From Baffinella frigidus (lineage: Eukaryota; Cryptophyceae; Cryptomonadales; Baffinellaceae), in the NCBI GenBank assembly GCA_026770585.1, contig MU647424.1, positions 88,048 to 111,213 on the forward strand: a stretch of DNA of 23,166 nt, read 5' to 3'. Shown here one piece after another: positions 11,125 through 18,284 of the stretch. Each line of letters starts with the position of its first letter. Within the stretch, counting starts at the first letter, position 1. The notes beneath the pieces were generated by a model, which searched no databases, was not told where the DNA came from, and worked only from the letters and a program-made list of their open reading frames with translations. Made by a program: the position numbers and the translations under genes.

Positions 11125-11392
11125 GTTTGAGTAAAAGCACGGAGCCGCCGGTTCAGGTGAGCGGCGTACAATTCACAAATAGTGTCAATGAGTTTATTTA
11201 TTTGCAAACCAAAACAATACACGGTTGTGGAGTTGTGCGGGTTCCAAAGGCCAGAAGTTGTTTGAGTAAATTCACGGAGCCGCCGGCTCAGGTGAGCGGC
11301 GTAAAATTCACAAGAGTGTCAATCTATTTATTTATTTTACAAACAAAACGACACATACAGCGTGGTTGTCAAGTTGTGCGGGTTGTACAGGT
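11125..11392. repeat. Two-copy tandem duplication, about 135 bp
   Basis: Copy 1 starts at 11125 and copy 2 at 11260. Shared blocks are GTTTGAGTAAA, CACGGAGCCGCCGG, TCAGGTGAGCGGCGTA, AATTCACAA, AGTGTCAAT, TATTTATTT and AGTTGTGCGGGTT. On the - strand each copy carries AATAAATA, reminiscent of a poly(A) signal. Confidence 0.85.
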
Positions 11393-11751
11393 CAAAAGGG
11401 GTGCAGATTCAGAAACCCGGAAATTGCAGGTTTCAAAAGGTCGGCGAGGTACGTCAGGATGCAGGGAGGGGTGATGCAGTCTAGGACGACAGAAATCGGG
11501 AGGGGAGGGGGGGTGATGCAGTCCAGCGAGGGCTCGTGTGCGGCAGGAGAAGTAGGCCTTGCCCTCCAGGTCATGTCCGCTTGAACCTTCAGGGTTAGGT
11601 GTTAGGAGGTTGGCGGTGAGTATGAAGGGAAGGGAGGGGATGCGGCCTGATGAGGGTTTGTTGTCTCGTCACGTTGTAAAACTCGTGGGCGCCAGCGCTC
11701 ACCCGGGGGTGATCACAGGAGGCGGCGCGATCCTTTCAGGCGACCCCTGGG

Positions 11752-11830
11752 ATCCTTTAGGTCCTTTAGGTTCTTTTAACTCCCAACATAGGCGGACACC
11801 GGAACGTATCCTGCAGAAAGGCCTGCTTCC
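11752..11830 (+). mobile_element. Family B arm
   Basis: TTTAGGTCCTTTAGGTTCTT, then CCCAACATAGGCGGACACCG and TATCCTGCAGAAAGGCC. Close to consensus. Confidence 0.8.
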
Positions 11831-12302
11831 TTATGGAGCTTATGGAGCTTTAATGAACGTCATACAGCAGCACGCACGTTTCTTGCTCCGATGGAACGAA
11901 ACGCCGTGGTGAGCACAGCCGCGGGAGCCGACGAGCTAGTAGAGATCCCCTACAATAGGTACACCTCCCGTTCGGGGGCAAGGCATCGGAACCGGATTTT
12001 GCCGGTTTCCCTTAAAACCTTCTACGGGGAACCGCTGGGTTGTAACCGACAAGGATAAGGCGCCCATATGGACGCCCTGTCAAAAGTCATCATACCCGAG
12101 AAACAAATCGATTTTTCTCCTAAAGTGGCCAATTTGTGGGGAACAATTGTGAAATGACCGAAATTCCCGAAATCAACCTAGTGTTCCGCGTAGTTCTTTT
12201 AAAATAAGGTTTTAAAAAGGACTTGGGCCGAGCTGGCTCGGCTGGTTCAAAGGAGAGGCTTCAGGGCGGCGGAGCGGGGCGTTTGGGCGCAAGGCGCCCC
12301 TA

Positions 12303-13100
12303 ATGACATCGAAGAAGAGCGCGATCGTCATCTCGGAGGAGGAGGAGGAGGAGGAGGAGGAGGAGGAGGAGGAGCTGCTTCTTGAAGCAGCCCCACTATT
12401 CATTGCTGGCGCGCATGCTGCGGGTTCGAATGCTTCGGGTTCGAACAATGAGGAGCAGGAGGCAGAAGAAGCGGGAGCAGCAGAAGAAGAAGAAGACCAC
12501 CTACCACCTGCTGCCACCGCGAACTACCGTGAGATGGCGTCAGCCATGAGAGAGCGAGCGGGCGGGTACGCCGCGCAACTCGCAGCGAAGGCGCGCGAGC
12601 GCTGGTCGGGGAAAACTGTCGGCACCCTCAGCGCCGGCGCGGGAGTGAGCGGGGTGGCGCTCGCCGCGCCGGCCGTCGCTGGTTTCACGGCCGAGGGCGT
12701 GGCCGCAGGAAGCGCAGCGGCCGCGTGGCAGAGCAGCATCGGTGGCAGTGTCGCGGCAGGCTCAAACTTCGCAGCCCTCCAGTCGTTCGGCGCCACCATG
12801 ACCGTCGCGCCTGCGGCTGGGGCCGGGCTCGTGGTGGCGGGTCTTGTGGGGGCGGGCTACCTCGGCTGGCGCCGCTACAACGAGGGCCCCCCCGCAACCC
12901 CTGTGCCCCCCGGAGGCCAAGACCCTGTATTTCTCTCGGAAGCGGCGTTGCGGAATGCCATCGTCGAGCTTGGAGGCCGGCCGGAGGACGGCATGGAGAG
13001 GGAAGCGCTTGTCGCGCTGTACCGGGCGCTCGTGGCGGAGAGAGACGCGGGGGTGGCGGGGGGGGGGGGGGGGGGGGCGGGGAAGGAGGAGGTGGCGTAG
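12303..13100 (+). CDS. ISG12/IFI6-like glycine/alanine-rich membrane protein
   Basis: 265 aa. Residues 12-24 are a run of 13 Glu and residues 50-65 are also acidic. Residues 76-101 form a basic helix. Residues 110-188 match the ISG12/IFI6-16 pattern: small hydrophobic helices with AAPAVAGFTAEGVAAGS, a Trp-containing middle, GGSVAAGSNFAALQSFGA and a last hydrophobic helix ending GYLGWRR. The C-terminal part (about 207-248) is a predicted soluble helical region, then a Gly run. Animal family members sit in mitochondrial, ER or nuclear membranes and affect apoptosis or antiviral responses. The function in protists is unknown, so none is inferred. ATG at 12303 is the first in a frame that stays open back to 12216, so an upstream exon is possible. 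No intron is seen. The G run at about 13059-13077 makes the last 15 or so residues uncertain. Confidence 0.75.
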   Translation: MTSKKSAIVISEEEEEEEEEEEEELLLEAAPLFIAGAHAAGSNASGSNNEEQEAEEAGAAEEEEDHLPPAATANYREMASAMRERAGGYAAQLAAKARERWSGKTVGTLSAGAGVSGVALAAPAVAGFTAEGVAAGSAAAAWQSSIGGSVAAGSNFAALQSFGATMTVAPAAGAGLVVAGLVGAGYLGWRRYNEGPPATPVPPGGQDPVFLSEAALRNAIVELGGRPEDGMEREALVALYRALVAERDAGVAGGGGGGAGKEEVA

Positions 13101-13135
13101 GAGCACGCGAAATGTCTACACGGGGTACTTCGCGC

Positions 13136-13236
13136 ACCTTTACGTCCTTGAGGTTGTTCGAGTGCATGGAGCTCCCACCCTAGGCGGGCACTGGAACTGG
13201 TTCTGCAGAATGGCCCTGCTTCCCTTGGGATCGCAT
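13136..13236 (+). mobile_element. Family B arm, diverged
   Basis: CTTTACGTCCTTGAGGTTG, GGAGCTCCCACCCTAGGCGG and CTGCAGAATGGCCCTGCTTC. It starts 36 bases after the stop codon of the ISG12-like gene. Confidence 0.75.
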
Positions 13237-13250
13237 CAAGCCACGTCCCC

Positions 13251-13335
13251 CCCCTATGACCACCGTAGGACCCTAGGCATGGGTTTACTGTAAGGTCCTT
13301 GGCGGATGCGTTATTGTATGAGCGAGGCACCCCTG
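13251..13335. mobile_element. Family A fragment, right half
   Basis: Core CCTAGGCAT and the right end TATGAGCGAGGCACCCCTG are present. The left end is missing. Confidence 0.7.
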
Positions 13336-13470
13336 TACTCGCGAATAATGACACGGGATGAGGTATCAGCTATCTTAGCCTCTATGGGGGTGCATGCACA
13401 TGTGAGGACGCATCCCTAGGGACGGGCCCGCCTCGGGGCGAGAGGCCCGGAGTAGAGGCGATTTCGCCTA

Positions 13471-13689
13471 AATAAACAACCGTGCCCACAATGCATGGCG
13501 GCTGTGGTACTCATACAGGGGTACCTCGCGCATAAGAAAGCGCCCCCCCCCAGGACCGTACAGTATGATACAGTAGGCCTATGCCTAGGGCCCTTTGGTG
13601 GTCCTAGGGGGTGGGCGCTTTCTTATGAGCGAGGTACCCCTGTAAAATAAACAACCGTGCCCACAATACACGGCGGTTGTGGTACTCAT
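13471..13689. repeat. 43-bp flank duplicated on both sides of a family A element
   Basis: AATAAACAACCGTGCCCACA... ending GTGGTACTCA lies at 13471-13513 and again at 13646-13688 with 3 differences. The element at 13516-13642 lies between. The end of the flank (GTACTCATCAACGTC) recurs a third time at about 14316. Confidence 0.88.
13516..13642. mobile_element. Family A element, copy 4
   Basis: 127 bp with perfect ends CAGGGGTACCTCGCGC and GAGCGAGGTACCCCTG. TA lies on both sides (13514-13515 and 13643-13644), consistent with a TA target duplication. Confidence 0.92.
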
Positions 13690-13694
13690 CAACG

Positions 13695-14315
13695 TCTGTC
13701 TGAGAAAGCGTCTCGCCGTAGGACCCTACAGTAGGCCTGCGCCTAAGGGCCTACAGGGGTACCTCGTCTACAAGAAAACGCTTCTCAAGAAACCGCACCG
13801 GATTTGACCCCTGCGTTTTCTTAATGTTAAGGAAATCGGACCGACCGGATTCTCCTGCGTTTCCTCATTTTTAAGAAAACGCAGACCGACGGGATTCTGT
13901 GTGTGCCAAGAAAATTTTGGGCCCCACATTGCTTACCCCCCCGGAGTATGGAACTGGCGAATTTTCGGGCCGAAAAACATGCCAACATTCCCGCGAAAAA
14001 TGGGTTCCCGTCTGGTGCACATTTGCGCTTGCTCACGAGAACCGACCGGCTTCTCCCAGCGTTTTCATACCTTTAAGAAAACGTGGACGAACCGCTTTCC
14101 TGCGTTTTCTTAACTTGTAAGAAAACGCGTACCGACCGCTTTCGTGCGTTTTCTTAACCCTAAGGAAATCGGACCGGCCGGATTCTCGCTCGGTTTTCTT
14201 ATTTTAAGAAAATGCCGACCGACCGACCCTCGAGCAAGGGTTTTCTTGTAGCCGAGGTACCCCTGTATGGTGGTCCTAGGGAGGGGGGCGCTTTCTTATG
14301 AGCGAGGTATTCATG
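13695..14315. mobile_element. Family A element interrupted by another element
   Basis: The left part ends GTAGGCCTGCGCCTAAGGGC-CTA and the right part resumes TATGGTGGTCCTAGG, as in intact copies. The inner element at 13754-14265 sits exactly at the TA of GGGCCCTATGG. The outer right end is decayed (GAGGTATTCATG). Confidence 0.85.
13754..14265. mobile_element. Large family A-type element with internal hairpins
   Basis: 512 bp bounded by CAGGGGTACCTCGTCTACAA and TTGTAGCCGAGGTACCCCTG, with TA on both sides. The interior has repeated GCGTTTTCTTA ... TAAGAAAACGC hairpins (for example 14104-14130) and GACCGACCGGATTCT repeats. No transposase frame is seen. Confidence 0.88.
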
Positions 14316-14454
14316 TACTCATCAACGTCGCTTCTGCAGTGTATCATCCCGTGCAGCCCATCTCCTTTACAAGAGCTGACACGCAGATTGTGTCCTCTCT
14401 CGAAATGGTGAGGTGGGAGGGAGATCTGATATGAGCGTAACGTACCAGGGGGCC

Positions 14455-14555
14455 TGATGTGATCCGAAAGGAAGCATGGCCTTTCTGCAGGATAAGTTCT
14501 GGTGTCCGCCTATGTTGGGAGCGCGAAACATCTAAAGGACCTAAATGCAAAGCAC
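14455..14555 (-). mobile_element. Family B arm, reverse
   Basis: Begins TGATGTGATCCGAAAGGAAG and ends GGAGCGCGAAACATCTAAAG. The core TGTCCGCCTATGTTGGGAG is the inverse of the forward copies. Confidence 0.8.
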
Positions 14556-14609
14556 CAAAGCACCAAAGGGTACCTCGCCATCGATTTACCTCCCCCTTGT
14601 GGGGTTGTG

Positions 14610-14663
14610 AGGGTTTGTACCAGATTGGTCACGTTCCCGACTGAAATCCTGTGTACAAACCCT
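14610..14663. repeat. Inverted repeat, 11-bp arms
   Basis: AGGGTTTGTAC at 14610-14620 and GTACAAACCCT at 14653-14663 are perfect complements around a 32-base loop. Confidence 0.85.
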
Positions 14664-14744
14664 GAAAACCTCACTCTTTGCAGTACCCCTCGTACTTTCT
14701 TCGCCCCACTTTTCCTCAAGACTACACACGAAAATGCTCCCCCC

Positions 14745-14840
14745 CAAGAAACCGCCTCCTCCTAGGCCTCTACAACAGGCCTGTGTTTAGGGCCCTACGG
14801 TGGTCCTGGGCCGTCTCTCCCCCCACAGTCTCTCCCCCTA
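14745..14840. mobile_element. Family A fragment, left part
   Basis: AAGAAACCGCCTCCTCCTAG, CAGGCCTGTGTTTAGGGCCC and CGGTGGTCCTGGG follow the internal order of family A. Both termini are missing, and an intact copy follows at 14841. Confidence 0.7.
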
Positions 14841-14957
14841 CAGGGGTACCTCGCTCATAAGAAAGAGCCTCCTGCTAGGACCCTACAGTAGGCCTACGCG
14901 TAGGGCCCTATGGTGGTCCTATAGGGGAGGCGCTTTCTCATGAGCGAGGTACCCCTG
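14841..14957. mobile_element. Family A element, copy 6
   Basis: 117 bp with intact ends and TA on both sides (14839-14840, 14958-14959). Confidence 0.92.
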
Positions 14958-15221
14958 TACACGGTGTGTACCTGTACGAATCTGGCGCTTTGTAGCGCCC
15001 CGCACGTGCGGGTCCCTGTAACCCTTACACTGGTATCTGGGCTATTTATAAGAACACGGGTGCTCCGACATCGGTTGGTGTCTTTTTAAAAAAATCGTAC
15101 TAGAGGGTTGACTAAAAGCAAGATTTATTTAACCCTCTGGTACTAAATTAAAATAACGGGGGGCCCAACTTGGGACTGTGTTCTTAAGTTTTGGTTTCTT
15201 ATAGCCTTGATGCCCTTGTAT

Positions 15222-15297
15222 CTTAAGTGGCCAGTAGGCGCATACGCCCTACCGTAGGGCCCGAGGACCTGCCTAGGTCCTGTTGGGGATATCTCCT
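15222..15297. mobile_element. Family C element, truncated
   Basis: CTTAAGTGGCCAGTAGGCGC and CATACGCCCTACCGTAGGGC are present. The right end is absent after GTCCTGTTGGGGAT. Confidence 0.75.
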
Positions 15298-15395
15298 TCT
15301 AGTGGATGTGACTGTGGTATAGTCACTCCTGTCATCCTACACGGGACTGTATCCCCAGAACGAACGGAGACAGGGGCGCGAACGCACCTCTGCTG

Positions 15396-15560
15396 ATGTG
15401 ATCCGAAAGGAAGCATGGCTCTTCTGTAGATAAATTCCAGTGTCCGCCGATGTTGGGAGCTCAAAGAACCTGAAGGACTTGAAAGAAACCTGTGACCTTT
15501 AGATCCTACAGGTTCTTTAAATTCACACCAAAGGCGGACACCAGAACTTTCTGGACTGGA
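15396..15560. mobile_element. Two family B arms facing each other
   Basis: A reverse arm (15396-15478, GATGTGATCCGAAAGGAAGC to AGAACCTGAAGGACTT) is followed by a forward arm (15494-15560, CCTTTAGATCCTACAGGTTC to GGCGGACACCAGAAC). Together they form a long inverted repeat. Confidence 0.78.
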
Positions 15561-15719
15561 GAAGGTAAACGAAGAGTTTCCTCTTGTGATGAGTAGGGTG
15601 TGCGAGTTCAACCTCTCTGTGGGGTCAAGTTGGTTGCCATCAAATTTGGCAAGTGGTGTCTGCCCTTGAGAAGTCAAAGTTCTCTGAAGAAAGTACACCA
15701 AAGTGCTTTGACTGGTGGG

Positions 15720-15995
15720 TTTAGGAGTTAGGGGGTTTGTGAGTTTAGGATTTAGGATTTAGGATTTAAGATTTAGGGTTTAGGGTTTAGGGTTGAGGGT
15801 TGAGGGTTGAGGGTTTAGGGTTCAGGTCTTAGGGTTCAGGGTTTAGGGGTTGGGGTTTAGGGTTTAGGGTTTGGGGTTTGGGGTTTGGGGTTTGGGGTTT
15901 GGGGTTTGGGGTTTGGGGTTCAGGGTTTAAGGTTCAAGGTTTAGGGTTTAGGGTCTAGGGTCTAGGGTCTAGGGTCTAGGGTTTAGGGTTTGGCG
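15720..15995. repeat. G-rich heptamer array (TTTAGGG, TTTGGGG, TCTAGGG)
   Basis: TTTAGGG-type units with homogeneous sub-blocks: TTTGGGG at about 15866-15918 and TCTAGGG at about 15953-15980. It is opposite in strand to the BUD13 introns. Confidence 0.92.
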
Positions 15996-16013
15996 AGCAC
16001 GGGCCCCCAGTGC

Positions 16014-16105
16014 TAATGTGATCCGAAAGGAAGCATGGCTTTTCTGCAGAACCAGTTCCAGTGTCTCCCTATGTTGGGAGCTCGAAGAACCTAAAAGACC
16101 TAAAG
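16014..16105 (-). mobile_element. Family B arm, reverse
   Basis: TAATGTGATCCGAAAGGAAG to GAGCTCGAAGAACCTAAAAG, with CCCTATGTTGGGAG in the core. Confidence 0.8.
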
Positions 16106-16145
16106 GAAGTGACTCGTACCTCGGGGGCAAGGCGGGCCCATCCTA

Positions 16146-16263
16146 CAGGGGTACCTCGCTCATCAGAAAGCCGCCCTCCCTAAAACCCTACATTAAGCTC
16201 ATGCCTAGGGCCCTATGGTATTCCTGGGTAGGGGGTCGTTTTCTTATCTGTGAGGTACCCTTG
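16146..16263. mobile_element. Family A element, copy 7
   Basis: 118 bp with ends CAGGGGTACCTCGCTC and TGTGAGGTACCCTTG. TA on both sides. Confidence 0.9.
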
Positions 16264-16640
16264 TAAACAATGGCCAATGGGTATTCCCCTTCTGAACCCC
16301 CTCCTTGCCGCTCTCGAGCGGGAGGGACCTCCTTGCCACTTTCGAGCGGGAGGGACCAACCTAAAGGGTTCTCAAGACTTTCACCACGGGGAGGGGAGCG
16401 AAAGCATGCTGTTGCCCCCACCACACACCGCACTTCCAAGGCATTTTGAATAACCCATAAGCGATAAGAAACATGACCTTACGGTAGGCAATCCGCAGGG
16501 ACATCATCTGTTTTGGACCTTTCTGAAATCTCCAGATGTGTAGTAATTTTCGTGCATTCGAGGAACCCCCGAGCAATTTAATCAAATGCCTGGCGGGACG
16601 AGATCAGCATGTGGTATCCCAGACCCCACGGAGGTTATTC

Positions 16641-16735
16641 CTTAACTGGCGAGTAGGCGCATACGCCCTACCGTAGGGCCCTAGGACCTGCCTAGGACCT
16701 ATCGGGGGTCAATTTTAACCTCATCGCAACTTAAG
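16641..16735. mobile_element. Family C element, complete
   Basis: 95 bp from CTTAACTGGCGAGTAGGCGC to ATCGCAACTTAAG. The core is CATACGCCCTACCGTAGGGC. Confidence 0.85.
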
Positions 16736-17039
16736 AGATATGCAGTGCACTGCAGTGTCTAGAAAAGCCTTGTCTGTAGGTCCTGCTCAGACAAAGCCCG
16801 TGTTTGGGGGAATGCATGGCGGCCGTGCTGGTATCTACAACACTGTGGAACTAAAAGGATCCGACAGGCTCTGATTGTAGTTCGTGAAGGCACGGGTGTG
16901 GCAATAATCGCGAAACCTCTCTGTATAAATCCAGAAATATCCAGAAATGTCCAGAAAAAGAGTTCCGGTTACGTTGGAGTGGCTTTCAGTTTCGTTCACC
17001 GTCCGCAGTTCACGAAAGACTGCTCTCTTTTCTCGCCCT

Positions 17040-17335
17040 TCTCACTCGCACTCTCCCTCTCTCGCTCTCCCCCCCCCCCCCCCCCCCCGCTCTCGCTCTC
17101 TCTCTCTCGCTCTCTCTCTCGCACACACACGCTCTCTCTCTCTCTCTCTCTCTCACACACCCTCTCTCTCTCGCTCTCTCTCACACACACACTCTCTCTC
17201 TCTCTCTCGCTCTCTCTCACACACTCTCTCTCTCTCTCTCTCTCTCACACACTCTCTCTCTCTCTCTCGCTCTCTCTCTCTGTCTCTCTGTCTCTCTTTC
17301 TTGCTTCCACTCGCTCTCTCTCTCTCCCTCCTCTT
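17040..17335. repeat. CT-rich compound microsatellite with poly-C run
   Basis: (CT)n blocks are interrupted by CACACA and GCTCTC, with a C run at about 17070-17088. Open frames across it are an artefact of the repeat. Confidence 0.95.
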
Positions 17336-17390
17336 CCTCTGTTTCACGAATTTTTCGTGAAGGAGAAATTCGACGGCTCCTGCTCAGTGA

Positions 17391-17717
17391 GTGAGACCTG
17401 GAGAGAGACCAGCAATACAACTTTTGAACCCCAGGGCCGATTGCACTTTCCTCGACGGTTCTGGAATCGTGAGGATGGCACCAGAGTGTCCCTATGAACT
17501 TCGTAGGATGCTCCGTTCAAATACGCAACTTTCGCTAGAAGTTGGGAATTCCCAATTCGCAATTCCCGACCCTGACCTCGCGAACAACCCTTCCGAGGGG
17601 CATGTTGAGTTGGAGCCATTTCCTAAGGAATTTCTGCGCGTCCCTTCTTTCGATTCCGTGACCTTGGCAAAGGTCACCTACGAGCCACATGTGTCGTCCG
17701 TCGCGTTTCTCGGATAG
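17391..17717 (+). CDS. Uncharacterised 108-codon open frame
   Basis: Starts right after the CT repeat and ends TAG. The composition is balanced and not low-complexity, but I recognise no domain and see no supporting splice or promoter signal. It contains a GTGACCTT hairpin and a TTGGGAATTCCCAA palindrome. It may be a chance frame. Confidence 0.2.
   Translation: MRPGERPAIQLLNPRADCTFLDGSGIVRMAPECPYELRRMLRSNTQLSLEVGNSQFAIPDPDLANNPSEGHVELEPFPKEFLRVPSFDSVTLAKVTYEPHVSSVAFLG
17658..17677. repeat. Small perfect hairpin
   Basis: GTGACCTT, loop GGCA, AAGGTCAC. Confidence 0.75.
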
Positions 17718-17738
17718 CGAGAGGGGAAATAGATCACC

Positions 17739-17942
17739 AGCTTTTCTGGTCACGTCCAGTTTCAAAGGGATTCAGTGCCCAAATAATACATGTAATGGGC
17801 GACCCGGATCGCGAAAACGAGCTGAAGGGCCACGTGTTTTCAGAGGAAAAATCACGCGCAATAGAAAAAAATGAACGCGCCAGGTGCTAAAGGTCACATG
17901 GGTAAATAAATCGACAGCTTTTCTGGTCACGTCCAGTTTCAA
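17739..17942. repeat. 27-bp direct repeat
   Basis: AGCTTTTCTGGTCACGTCCA then GTTTCAA occurs at 17739-17765 and 17916-17942. Similar AAATARATC sequence precedes each copy. Confidence 0.9.
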
Positions 17943-17958
17943 GGTGAGGCACTTTCCG

Positions 17959-17988
17959 AAACGGCCCCATAATGACATGGGGCCGTTT
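17959..17988. repeat. Perfect 12-bp stem hairpin
   Basis: AAACGGCCCCAT, loop AATGAC, ATGGGGCCGTTT. A T-rich stretch does not follow, so there is no reason to call it a terminator. Confidence 0.9.
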
Positions 17989-18148
17989 TGGAGAGGCGTT
18001 GCGACCCTGGATCCACTTTAGACGTGATGGTGTCAATCGAAAGTCAACTCGATGGCAGAATGTACAGAAATCCGTTCATTCCCTCAAAAGTTGACGAAAA
18101 TCAAGGGGAATTGGACGAAATTGACTTCTGCGATTGCCTCCCCTCGGA

Positions 18149-18187
18149 TCTAGAGATGTGACTGCCTCTAGGCAGTCACATCCTAGA
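18149..18187. repeat. 18-bp stem hairpin with one bulge
   Basis: TCTAG-A-GATGTGACTGCCT, loop CT, AGGCAGTCACATC-CTAGA. It lies about 100 bases upstream of the Ser/Pro-rich gene. Confidence 0.92.
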
Positions 18188-18284
18188 GGAGAAGGGAGGC
18201 GTTTGTTGTGACCGTCTAGGAGAAGGGAGTCGTTAAACTGTCGTTTGTTGAAACAATTCATGAGGCATCCAAATCCAAGATCGT

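Larger units (their letters stand above)
8532..12215. other. Gene-poor region of small inverted-repeat elements
   Basis: I could not support a gene here. Identified content is family A elements (8564, 9407, 10363), family B arms (8683, 10598, 11752), family C elements (8799, 9239), a family D element (9625), a repeat at 9855, hairpins and a tandem duplication at 11125. A reading frame at about 10156-10360 looks helix-like but has no recognisable domain. Confidence 0.6.
13101..18284. other. Intergenic region rich in elements and repeats
   Basis: No secure gene was found. Content is family A elements including a nested pair, family B arms, family C elements, a G-rich heptamer array (15720-15990), a CT microsatellite (17040-17335) and hairpins. 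An open frame at 17391-17717 (+) has no recognisable domain. Confidence 0.6.

Noticed and set aside
12212-13354. Antisense and alternative frames over the ISG12-like gene
   Set aside because: They are Ser-, Pro- or Arg-rich by-products of GC-rich codons. Only the + frame from 12303 shows a recognisable domain.
16898-17497. 199-codon frame containing a long Leu/Ser stretch
   Set aside because: The Leu/Ser/Thr/His run is the translation of the CT/CA microsatellite, which is open in several frames on both strands.
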